64,000 nucleotides of DNA from Clostridium sp. UBA1056 (GTDB lineage Bacteria; Bacillota; Clostridia; Clostridiales; Clostridiaceae): contig DCDL01000024.1 in NCBI GenBank assembly GCA_002316385.1, forward strand, positions 114,195 through 178,194, given 5' to 3'. Below the pieces are notes generated by a model. The model ran no database searches, was not told the origin of the DNA, and saw only the letters and a list, made by a program, of their open reading frames with translations. A program made the translations under genes and the position numbers. Of this stretch, positions 16,918 to 23,095 are shown in pieces (position 1 is the first letter of the stretch; each line of letters opens with the position of its first letter).

Positions 16918-17817
16918 ATGAAATCAATAATAAGAAAAATATCAGGTTATAATTTTTCAAGTAGAAATGGAAATAGTATTAAATATATAGTAATGCACTT
17001 TACAGGGAATACAGATGACACAGCTCTAAACAATGCCAATTATTTTGGTGGAGGTAATAGAAATGCTTCAGCACACTATTTTATTGATGATAATAACATA
17101 GTTCAAGTTGTAGAAGATATTAACGCTAGTTGGAATTGTGGTGATGGTAATGGCGCATATGGCATAACTAATCAAAATAGTATAGCTATAGAGATGTGTG
17201 GCACTAATAGAGATATATCAGCTGCTACAGAAAACAATACTTTAGAGCTAGTTAAGTATCTAATGGATAAATATAATGTATCTATAGACAATGTAGTAAG
17301 ACATTATGATGCAAGTAGAAAGATTTGTCCTAGTCCATGGAGTAGTAATGGCTGGTCAAAGTGGTATGAGTTTAAAAATAAACTAACTGGAAGTGAAAGC
17401 AATGCTGACAATCCTGTAGCTCCAATAGTTGAAGAAAACATAGACGTTATCTATCAAGTGTATACTGGTGGTAGATGGTTGCCTAATGTAAAGAATTTAG
17501 AGGACTACGCAGGTTTATGGAGTCAACCTGTACAGGGTGTATATGCTAATGTTAGCGAAGGACATATAAAATATAGAGTCCATACTCTTTGGGGTAATTG
17601 GCTTCCATGGGTAACTGATAGACAAGACTATGCTGGTATTCTAGGAACTAATATAGATGGGTTACAAATGGAACTAGTAGATTTACCAGGATATAGTGTT
17701 AATTATAGAACCTATGTAGATGGTAGATGGTTGCCATGGGTATTAGATTTAGAGGACTATGCTGGACTATATGGACAGGCAATAGAAGAAATACAAGTGG
17801 AGATTATTAAGAGATAA
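16918..17817 (+). CDS. N-acetylmuramoyl-L-alanine amidase endolysin with three W-type repeats
   Basis: 299 residues. Residues 1-150 form an Amidase_2 (zinc amidase) domain: YIVMHFTGNT with H27, ASAHYFID, then VVRHYDASRKICPSPW with H129 and C137 as the expected zinc ligands. It cuts the amide bond between MurNAc and the stem peptide. Residues about 180-299 hold three repeats of the form Y-tyr-x-GGRWLPWV-DLEDYAGL, close to clostridial hydrophobic W (ChW) repeats, likely cell-wall binding. No signal peptide, consistent with holin-dependent release. A strong terminator follows. Confidence 0.9.
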   Translation: MKSIIRKISGYNFSSRNGNSIKYIVMHFTGNTDDTALNNANYFGGGNRNASAHYFIDDNNIVQVVEDINASWNCGDGNGAYGITNQNSIAIEMCGTNRDISAATENNTLELVKYLMDKYNVSIDNVVRHYDASRKICPSPWSSNGWSKWYEFKNKLTGSESNADNPVAPIVEENIDVIYQVYTGGRWLPNVKNLEDYAGLWSQPVQGVYANVSEGHIKYRVHTLWGNWLPWVTDRQDYAGILGTNIDGLQMELVDLPGYSVNYRTYVDGRWLPWVLDLEDYAGLYGQAIEEIQVEIIKR

Positions 17818-17820
17818 GAT

Positions 17821-17864
17821 TTAAGGGTAGTGAGGTTAATTCCTTGCTACCCTTATTTTTTTAT
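17821..17864 (+). terminator. Terminator at the end of the lysis module
   Basis: AAGGGTAG (17823-17830) pairs with CTACCCTT (17847-17854). Five more pairs with two G-U extend the stem to a TTAATT loop, and ATTTTTTTAT follows. This is the clearest terminator on the prophage side and marks the end of the late operon. Confidence 0.85.
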
Positions 17865-17950
17865 GTTATTAAAGTATTTCCATAATTAAAGAGTATGTAG
17901 AAAATATGTACAAGATACCAAAATATGATAATATGTGATAAAATAAAAAT

Positions 17951-17983
17951 AAACCACTATGACGGCTAAATCAACAGTGGTTT
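17951..17983. terminator. Inverted repeat, probably a reverse-strand terminator
   Basis: AAACCACT (17951-17958) pairs with AGTGGTTT (17976-17983) around a 17-base loop. Read on the reverse strand the stem is followed by ATTTTTATTTT, a good U-tract; on the forward strand it is followed by AAAACG. It could stop transcription coming from the right or mark an element boundary. Confidence 0.45.
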
Positions 17984-17987
17984 AAAA

Positions 17988-18004
17988 CGAATACGTATTT
18001 GTAA
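17988..18004. promoter_or_regulatory. Palindromic operator candidate upstream of the two-gene cargo operon
   Basis: AATACGTATT (17990-17999) is a perfect 10-base palindrome, extended by matching outer bases as ACGAATACGTATTTGT with one mismatch. It lies about 70 bases before the GTG start of the next gene, overlapping a possible -35 region. A repressor site is inferred; the protein is unknown. Confidence 0.45.
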
Positions 18005-18038
18005 CTTTATTACCTTCATTATACATTAGTAAAGTTAT
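18002..18038 (+). promoter_or_regulatory. Leader hairpin before the cargo operon
   Basis: TAACTTTATTA (18002-18012) pairs with TAGTAAAGTTA (18028-18038), 11 pairs with one G-U, 15-base loop. No T-run follows, so it is not a terminator. It would sit in the 5' leader if transcription starts upstream, or form two half-sites for a DNA-binding protein. Confidence 0.4.
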
Positions 18039-18066
18039 GAGTGCAAGAATTAATGGAGGAATAGAA

Positions 18067-18987
18067 GTGGCTACAAAAAATATAAAAATACATTATTATT
18101 TTCCTATGTGTGAAAAAAATAAAAAAACTAAAATATTAGAATTAACAACATTATTTAATGGACTCAGAAATATAAATATAGAGGAAAGGATACTTAAAAT
18201 AGGAGAAGAAAATGTCCAACTCAAAAGAATAAACTATGATGAAAATAGTCATAGATGGAGTTTATGTTTTCTTAGAAATAGAAATGATGCACCCTTTATA
18301 TCTAAACTTGAAGATGAAGGCGAAGCTATAAGTTTAGATCCTAATGAATTTGTTGGTGAAGAAGTGTGTTTAATTTATGATGAAGGCACGAAAATAATAG
18401 CGCTGCAAAATAATATTTATAGTGTTTCATTTAATAGTATTGGAGAATTTTTTAGACAGTATATGGATATGAATAAAGTAGGGAAATTTACGTTATCACC
18501 GATAACGTATCCTAAAAGGTATACTGAGATTTCAGATGAAATGCTAATAAATTATAAAAGTATAATAGTTGGTTTTACTGATATAGATAAAATGATAACG
18601 TTATTGAATGATCAAGATAGCGAGGAGTTATCAGATATAAAGGTTATTTCACAGTTGGCGAATAATCTTAATGCGCTTAATGGAAAAATTGAATTAGGTG
18701 TAGGAAGATATCAAAGTAAATTCCTTCAAAAGAAAACTTTAAAGTCAATAGTAGAATTTTTTAAACAACATCTTAATATAACAAAGAGTTTAAAAATAAA
18801 GATGGTAGATGGTGATGTCATACGAGTTATTGATTTGATTAATTATAAAGTTAATGATGAAATAAAAATAAATGTAACTAAGGAAGACCCTAAAACTTTT
18901 GATAAAATACTTACACAAATGAACGCAAAATTTGATTTTTCATTAGATGATACTATAAAAGAAATTGCATGTAATATAACTGAATAA
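18067..18987 (+). CDS. DUF6731-like soluble protein of a two-gene cargo operon
   Basis: 306 residues; function unknown. The GTG at 18067 is preferred over the in-frame ATG at 18037 because GGAGG lies 8 bases before it and the ATG falls in the leader hairpin. The sequence begins with a beta strand (NIKIHYYFPMC) and has HRWSLCFLRNRNDAPF and EFVGEEVCLIYDEGTKIIALQNN, a pattern I associate from memory with DUF6731 proteins. No membrane segment or nuclease/NTPase motif was seen. The C-terminal half is mixed alpha/beta. It is followed 29 bases later by a membrane protein gene. Its place after the endolysin terminator suggests lysogenic cargo, possibly phage defence or superinfection exclusion. Confidence 0.72.
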   Translation: MATKNIKIHYYFPMCEKNKKTKILELTTLFNGLRNINIEERILKIGEENVQLKRINYDENSHRWSLCFLRNRNDAPFISKLEDEGEAISLDPNEFVGEEVCLIYDEGTKIIALQNNIYSVSFNSIGEFFRQYMDMNKVGKFTLSPITYPKRYTEISDEMLINYKSIIVGFTDIDKMITLLNDQDSEELSDIKVISQLANNLNALNGKIELGVGRYQSKFLQKKTLKSIVEFFKQHLNITKSLKIKMVDGDVIRVIDLINYKVNDEIKINVTKEDPKTFDKILTQMNAKFDFSLDDTIKEIACNITE

Positions 18988-19016
18988 TATTTATAAGAAA
19001 AAGGGAGGAGATTATA

Positions 19017-19550
19017 ATGAAAAGATATTTATCAAGTATATTGAAATTTAATATTGTATTTATTATTGTATTTATTATTATATATTTTACTTCTCCTGAT
19101 GTTATAAATACTATTAAAGATTATATTTTAAATAGTAAAAATATAATTGGTGAATTTAATGATTTATTATCAACGCTTATAACAGTTATGTCAATATTGC
19201 TTAGTATGGTTATAACTATAGGAACACTTCTTCTGTCTATGTGCGATAAAAGAATAATGATATTACTAAAAAGATTTAATAGAGTAAATTTAGTAATTAG
19301 TTCTATAAAAGTATCTATATGTAGTGGCGTATTGACAATATTAGTTAGTTCAGTACTTTATTTAAAATTAGATTTTGGAATAACTTATATTAGAGTATTT
19401 TTATTATATCTTTTAATTAATTTATTGAATTTATTTTTGAAGGATAGTTGCATGCTTGTAGCTTTAATAAATGAATTGTTACAAGAAACATTTTATCCAG
19501 AAAAATATAAAAGTGTAGAAAGGTCTTATTTTAAGAATAAAGATAATTAA
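19017..19550 (+). CDS. Four-helix membrane protein of the cargo operon
   Basis: 177 residues, strongly hydrophobic. Four predicted transmembrane segments: about 10-28, 49-74, 90-115 and 122-140, with a basic loop CDKRIMILLKRFNR between the second and third. The C-terminal 35 residues are charged and probably cytoplasmic. No family recognised. GGGAGGAG precedes the ATG, and the 29-base gap from the DUF6731-like gene implies one transcript. A small membrane protein paired with a soluble partner is the layout of several abortive-infection and exclusion systems (Kiwa, for example), but no homology to those is claimed. Confidence 0.75.
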   Translation: MKRYLSSILKFNIVFIIVFIIIYFTSPDVINTIKDYILNSKNIIGEFNDLLSTLITVMSILLSMVITIGTLLLSMCDKRIMILLKRFNRVNLVISSIKVSICSGVLTILVSSVLYLKLDFGITYIRVFLLYLLINLLNLFLKDSCMLVALINELLQETFYPEKYKSVERSYFKNKDN

Positions 19551-19613
19551 CTATATAATACATTGAAAGTAATTACGCTGTTATTTTTAATAAAAACGTT
19601 AAATAATTCAAAA

Positions 19614-19650
19614 AGCTAGTAGGGAATAAATCCTTACTAGCTCTTATTTT
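19614..19650 (+). terminator. Terminator after the cargo operon
   Basis: AGCTAGTAGGGA (19614-19625) pairs with TCCTTACTAGCT (19631-19642), loop ATAAA, followed by CTTATTTTG. It is almost identical to the hairpin at 20203-20238. No gene of normal length was found between 19551 and 20366; that stretch is AT-rich and filled with hairpins. Confidence 0.75.
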
Positions 19651-19841
19651 GTTTATAAACTCAATTAATAAGGGGTTATATGACACGTTTATATTGTGAT
19701 GCTAAAATTATATTTTATACATTAGAATGTAGAACATATTTAGTAAAGTCTAATATATTGATAATATAGAAACAAACTATAGTGAATCAATTACATTCCT
19801 GGTGATTTGTAAAAAATTGAGCTGTTAGATAGCTACTAATC

Positions 19842-19888
19842 AAAAAGAGCATCAACTATATAAGACTATTTGATACTCTTTTTCTTTT
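19842..19888 (+). terminator. Second hairpin of the array, terminator type
   Basis: AAAAAGAG (19842-19849) pairs with CTCTTTTT (19876-19883), and ATCAA (19851-19855) with TTGAT (19870-19874), with one C-A mismatch. CTTTTG follows. No coding gene is visible just upstream. Confidence 0.65.
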
Positions 19889-19931
19889 GCCAGTATATAA
19901 TGAAAGACTAAGAGTGAATATTAATTTATGG

Positions 19932-19970
19932 TAATATCATATAAGATACGTATATAATTATATGATATTA
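19932..19970. repeat. AT-rich inverted repeat
   Basis: TAATATCATATAA (19932-19944) pairs with TTATATGATATTA (19958-19970), 13 perfect pairs around a 13-base loop. No T-run follows. It may be an RNA structure or a protein site. Confidence 0.55.
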
Positions 19971-20000
19971 GTAATAAATACAAAAATACTAATATAACAT

Positions 20001-20046
20001 AAAGAGTAGTAATCTTTCAATTGAAGTTACTACTCTTTATATTTTG
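20001..20046 (+). terminator. Third terminator-type hairpin of the array
   Basis: AAAGAGTAGTAA (20001-20012) pairs with TTACTACTCTTT (20027-20038), with extra inner pairing of CTTT with GAAG. ATATTTTG follows. Confidence 0.65.
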
Positions 20047-20202
20047 ATTTAAGAGGATGTAAATTAATAAGTTAAATGTTACATTAGCATTTACTATTGG
20101 AAGGAACAGTTAATTAAATAATAAAATTAGGTATTCCAGTAACCATATATTTTATTACGAAGTTAGTATTTTCAACTTTCAATATAAATATTCAGAAATT
20201 AT

Positions 20203-20240
20203 AAAAGCTAGTAGGGAATAAAATCCTTACTAGCTTTTTA
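20203..20240 (+). terminator. Fourth terminator-type hairpin, near-copy of the first
   Basis: AAAAGCTAGTAGGGA (20203-20217) pairs with TCCTTACTAGCTTTTT (from 20224), 15 pairs with one G-U. The stem is the same as that at 19614-19642 with one more loop base, so one appears to be a duplicate of the other. Confidence 0.75.
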
Positions 20241-20366
20241 CCTGTTTCACATAGAGAGTTTTAATATATTTATTATTAATTTTCAACCATGGTCTGCTTT
20301 ATATTACCATGGCCCGCAATATACAAAGTTTACTGCGGAACTATCAAAAATGAGATAGATTGAACA

Positions 20367-20426
20367 CTACTTACCTACAGCTCTGTATAGAATAAGCAGC
20401 ATAATAAATATATTAATTGCTTCCAT
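20367..20426 (-). CDS. 19-residue hydrophobic peptide, type I toxin-like
   Basis: On the reverse strand, MEAINIFIMLLILYRAVGK runs from an ATG at 20426 to a TAG at 20367-20369. GGGAGGTG lies 8 bases upstream. A possible promoter on the same strand has TATAAT (about 20462-20467) with a TTTACT 18 bases further upstream. The peptide is one short membrane helix with a basic end, the layout of small hydrophobic toxins from type I toxin-antitoxin loci. Downstream on its strand lie hairpins CCGCA/TGCGG and ACCATGG/CCATGGT (20287-20338). Too short for homology to help; called on ribosome site, promoter and composition. Confidence 0.5.
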   Translation of the reverse strand: MEAINIFIMLLILYRAVGK

Positions 20427-20498
20427 TAAGAAACACCTCCCATATTTAATTAACATAATATCATTATACTAATTGTTAAAATATTGAGTAAACATAGT

Positions 20499-20538
20499 GG
20501 CTAGAAGGAAGTAGAATCCCTACTAGCCTTTTTTCTTT
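20499..20538 (+). terminator. Fifth terminator-type hairpin of the array
   Basis: GGCTAG (20499-20504) pairs with CTAGCC (20523-20528). After one mismatch AGG pairs with CCT, and TTTTTTCTTTTG follows, a strong T-run. The sequence resembles the hairpins at 19614 and 20203. Confidence 0.75.
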
Positions 20539-20639
20539 TGTAACACATATTTGGAGAATTAGTGTAACTAGATTATAGACAAAAATATAATATTTTAAAC
20601 ATTTATTTTGATATTTATAGAAAAAAAGCATATAAAAGG

Positions 20640-20669
20640 TTGACAATCATATAGTACGTGTAGTATAAT
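20640..20669 (+). promoter_or_regulatory. Strong sigma-A promoter before the small-peptide cluster
   Basis: TTGACA (20640-20645), 18-base spacer, TATAAT (20664-20669); both boxes match the consensus. GGGAGGTGAT follows before the GTG at 20698. Such a strong promoter serving peptides of 30-40 residues is typical of type I toxin genes. Confidence 0.8.
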
Positions 20670-20697
20670 ATAATATAATTGTAGGGAGGTGATAAAA

Positions 20698-20827
20698 GTG
20701 GCAAATAAAAAGAAGAAGAAAAAAGGGATAGAGACTAAAGATTTAATACAGCTAGTAACAGCTAGTAACAGCGATTGCGGCGATGATAACAGCTATAATA
20801 AATCTGATACTTGTACTTAACAAGTAA
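20698..20827 (+). pseudogene. Basic-hydrophobic small peptide gene broken by a 10-bp tandem duplication
   Basis: From GTG at 20698 (GGGAGGTGATAAAA upstream) the frame begins with a lysine run (ANKKKKKKGIETKDLIQLVTA). It then meets GCTAGTAACA at 20751-20760 repeated exactly at 20761-20770. As read, it shifts into a polar tail and stops at 20820 (40 residues). If one copy is removed, the frame continues as IAAMITAIINLILVLNK to a TAA at 20825-20827: a 39-residue peptide with a basic start and a membrane-spanning end. The intact form would resemble a type I toxin. The duplication could be a reversible slip rather than permanent decay. Confidence 0.65.
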
Positions 20828-20832
20828 ATCAA

Positions 20833-20853
20833 GGAAGGGTTAACAGCCCTTCC
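20833..20853. terminator. Hairpin between the small peptide genes
   Basis: GGAAGGG (20833-20839) pairs with CCCTTCC (20847-20853), loop TTAACAG. There is no strong T-run on either strand, so termination is uncertain; it may cap or pair with an antisense RNA. Confidence 0.45.
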
Positions 20854-20913
20854 GTTCCTTAAATCTTCTTCTTAACTATATTATATCATATTAGTTAAGG
20901 AGGTAAATAAAAA

Positions 20914-21003
20914 ATGAAAAAAATAGAAAAGGTAACTTTAGCTATAAGCTTATTGGCATTAGGTATAAGCATAGTAACTCTTATATTATTAATAATGAGA
21001 TAA
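20914..21003 (+). CDS. 29-residue hydrophobic peptide
   Basis: The peptide begins MKKIEKVTLAISLLALGISI and ends LILLIMR: a basic start followed by one membrane helix, with AAGGAGGT 9 bases before the ATG. An inverted repeat, CTTAACTA (20871-20878) with TAGTTAAG (20892-20899), partly covers this ribosome site and could lower translation, as in type I toxin messages. It lies on the same strand as the broken peptide and 12 bases before the next gene. Function inferred only from composition and context. Confidence 0.6.
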   Translation: MKKIEKVTLAISLLALGISIVTLILLIMR

Positions 21004-21015
21004 GGAGCAATGAAT

Positions 21016-21216
21016 ATGGATAAAAAGACAAGTGAAGCACAAACGAAGGCAAATAAGAAGTGGGCTGAAAATAATAAAGAATATTCCTCTTATTTAAAAA
21101 GCCGATCTAGTGCTAAGAGTTTTATAAGAAATAAAGCTACATTAGAAGACCTAGAAGAAATAGAAAAGCTAACAGCTGAAAGAAGAGAACTATTAAAGAG
21201 CCTAGAGTTAATCTAG
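21016..21216 (+). CDS. Small charged helical protein of phage/Firmicute type
   Basis: 66 residues: MDKKTSEAQTKANKKWAEN, SYLKSRSSAKSFIRNKAT, LEDLEEIEKLTAERRELL. The start at 21016 is chosen over the ATG at 21010 because AGGAG then stands 8 bases away rather than 2. The segment KSRSSAKSFIRNKATLEDLEE is one I recall from many small uncharacterised proteins of Firmicutes and their phages. It may bind nucleic acid (basic N-terminal half, acidic helical C-terminal half), but that is a guess. A terminator overlaps its end. Confidence 0.65.
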   Translation: MDKKTSEAQTKANKKWAENNKEYSSYLKSRSSAKSFIRNKATLEDLEEIEKLTAERRELLKSLELI

Positions 21217-21228
21217 GCTCTTTTTTAA
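21195..21228 (+). terminator. Terminator of the small-peptide cluster
   Basis: AAAGAGCCTAG (21195-21205) pairs with CTAGGCTCTTT (21213-21223), loop AGTTAAT, followed by TTTAA. It overlaps the last codons of the 66-residue gene. Confidence 0.85.
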
Positions 21229-21322
21229 TTTATCAATATGGGCAATAAATATAACAAGTGTATAAATAGAAAAGACTAGATAGATTTTACGAAGAGTTAT
21301 TTATTTCACCTTTATGGAATAT

Positions 21323-21388
21323 AAATTGTATACTTATATGATATAAATTATATACTTATATTATATAAAATGTATATTTATATAGTAA
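21323..21388. repeat. Three imperfect 22-bp tandem repeats
   Basis: AAATTGTATACTTATATGAT begins at 21323; a similar unit begins at 21345 and a weaker one at 21367. All are A/T with a core of TATACTTATAT or TATATTTATAT. The surrounding 21229-21526 holds no gene. The repeat could be a binding array or simple AT slippage. Confidence 0.55.
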
Positions 21389-21526
21389 TGTGGTATTAAA
21401 TTGATATTTAGGGAAAATAATAAATCTATTATACCGAAATAGAAATAGGAACAATATTTGCGTAATTAATTGATTAGTGCAAAAGTTGGAATACATAGGT
21501 ATCTACATTGGGGGAGGACTAAAGAT

Positions 21527-21604
21527 ATGAATGATAACGAAAAAGAATTTTATAAGTTATTATTAAAAATTATTTCTGAAGAAGAGAAAAAGACTGAGGA
21601 ATAA
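21527..21604 (+). CDS. 25-residue charged peptide before miaB
   Basis: ATG at 21527 to TAA at 21602-21604, with GGGGGAGG 9 bases upstream. It starts MNDNEKEFYKLLLKIISEEE and ends in KKTEE, an amphipathic helix. Its 3' end forms the 5' arm of a terminator. It may be a leader peptide or a short regulatory gene at the prophage/chromosome border. Its isolated good ribosome site and own terminator favour a real gene. Confidence 0.45.
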   Translation: MNDNEKEFYKLLLKIISEEEKKTEE

Positions 21605-21622
21605 TCCTTAGTCTTTCTTTTT
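21590..21622 (+). terminator. Terminator of the 25-residue peptide gene
   Basis: AAGACTGAGGA (21590-21600) pairs with TCCTTAGTCTT (21605-21615), one G-U pair, four-base loop, followed by TCTTTTTC. It insulates miaB from upstream transcription. Confidence 0.8.
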
Positions 21623-21683
21623 CTGTATTCTATATGCTATAATACTATAGAAATTTAATAACTATAATTGGAGGAAATAGAAT

Positions 21684-23045
21684 ATGAATGATGATAAAGT
21701 AAATGATAATATAGATGAACTAAAGAAACCTAAAACCTTCTGGATTTGTACATGGGGTTGTCAGATGAATGAGGAAGACTCTGAAAAATTATCTGGTGGA
21801 TTAAAACCATTAGGACACATTAGAACTAACTCCAAAGAAGAAGCAGATATAATAATATTTAATACTTGTTGTGTTAGAGAAAATGCTGAACAAAAGGTAG
21901 ATGGAAATCTTGGAGCTTTAAAGAAGTTAAAAAAAGAAAATCCTAATAAGGTTATCGCTATTACAGGATGCATGATGCAACAAGAAGGTATGGCAGATAA
22001 AATAATAAATAAATTCCCTTATACAGATATAATTATAGGAACTCATAACGCATATAAATTTACTGAATATCTTGGACGAGTTTTAGGCGGAGAAAGGCCT
22101 ATAATAGAAATTTGGGATAAAGAAGCGGATATAATAGAGGGAGCTCCTATAGATAGAGCAAGTACTATAAAAGGTTTTGTTACAATAATGTATGGCTGTA
22201 ATAACTTCTGTACTTATTGCATAGTTCCGCATGTAAGAGGGCGTGAAAGAAGTAGAAATTCTGAGGAAATAATAAAAGAAATAGAGGGTATGATTAAAGA
22301 AGGCTATAAAGAAATCACTCTTCTTGGTCAAAATGTAAATTCCTATGGTAAGGGGTTAGAAGAAAACATTAACTTTGCAGAACTTCTAAGAAGAATAAAT
22401 AGGATAGAAGGAATTGAAAGAGTTAGATTTATGACTTCCCATCCAAAGGACTTAAGTGATGAAGTAATTGATGTAATTGCAGCTGGAGATAAGTTATGTG
22501 AATCTATTCATCTTCCAGTGCAATCTGGATCCTCAAGAGTATTAAAAAAGATGAATAGACACTATACTAGAGATCAATACCTGGAATCAATTAAGAAAAT
22601 TAAGGAAAGAATTCCTAATGTAGCTTTAACAACAGATATAATTGTAGGATTCCCTGGAGAAACTGAGGAAGATTTTGAAGATACTTTAAGTTTAGTAAAA
22701 GAAGTAGAATATGATTCTGCCTTTACCTTCTTATATTCTAAGAGAAGTGGTACTCCTGCAGATTTAATGTTTGATCAAATTGATGAAAAAGTCAAAAAGG
22801 AAAGATTTAACAGACTGGTTGAAGCAATAAATGAAATTTCTGCTAAGAAGAATAAGTTTTATGAAGGAAAAGTAGTAGAAGTTCTTGTAGAAGGTGAAAG
22901 TAAGAGTGATGACACAAAACTAACAGGTAGAACAAGAACTAGTAAGCTAGTTAACTTTACTGGGAATAAAGAAAATATAGGTAAGCTAGTAAATGTTAAA
23001 ATTACAAAAGCAAATTCCTTCTCACTTGTAGGAGAAGAAGTATAA
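21684..23045 (+). CDS. miaB: tRNA-2-methylthio-N6-dimethylallyladenosine synthase MiaB
   Basis: 453 residues. A radical-SAM methylthiotransferase that adds a methylthio group to i6A37 of tRNAs reading UNN codons. The N-terminal MTTase domain has its three cluster cysteines in [20 protein letters not shown] and TGCMMQQ. The radical-SAM motif is CNNFCTYC in [24 protein letters not shown] domain closes the protein (about 385-450). GGAGG precedes the ATG. The substrate's first modification is made by MiaA, encoded three genes downstream. A terminator separates it from mutS. Confidence 0.97.
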   Translation: MNDDKVNDNIDELKKPKTFWICTWGCQMNEEDSEKLSGGLKPLGHIRTNSKEEADIIIFNTCCVRENAEQKVDGNLGALKKLKKENPNKVIAITGCMMQQEGMADKIINKFPYTDIIIGTHNAYKFTEYLGRVLGGERPIIEIWDKEADIIEGAPIDRASTIKGFVTIMYGCNNFCTYCIVPHVRGRERSRNSEEIIKEIEGMIKEGYKEITLLGQNVNSYGKGLEENINFAELLRRINRIEGIERVRFMTSHPKDLSDEVIDVIAAGDKLCESIHLPVQSGSSRVLKKMNRHYTRDQYLESIKKIKERIPNVALTTDIIVGFPGETEEDFEDTLSLVKEVEYDSAFTFLYSKRSGTPADLMFDQIDEKVKKERFNRLVEAINEISAKKNKFYEGKVVEVLVEGESKSDDTKLTGRTRTSKLVNFTGNKENIGKLVNVKITKANSFSLVGEEV

Positions 23046-23067
23046 AAGCGACTTTGTCGCTTTTTTT
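23046..23067 (+). terminator. Hairpin between miaB and mutS
   Basis: AAGCGAC (23046-23052) pairs with GTCGCTT (23056-23062), loop TTT, followed by TTTTTATC. It lies just 1 base after the miaB stop and probably only reduces read-through into mutS. Confidence 0.8.
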
Positions 23068-23095
23068 ATCAAATAATTATGAAGGAGAGATATAG

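Noticed and set aside
18067..19550. Kiwa defence system
   Set aside because: Gene sizes are similar, but gene order is reversed (soluble first), and I see no DUF4868-like sequence in the soluble protein.
19551..20540. CRISPR array
   Set aside because: The repeats here are hairpins of different sequence with irregular spacing; there are no regular spacers and no cas genes.
17818..21660. Exact prophage attachment site
   Set aside because: The left end of the prophage is outside the window, so no direct repeat can be matched; no tRNA gene or integrase was seen here.
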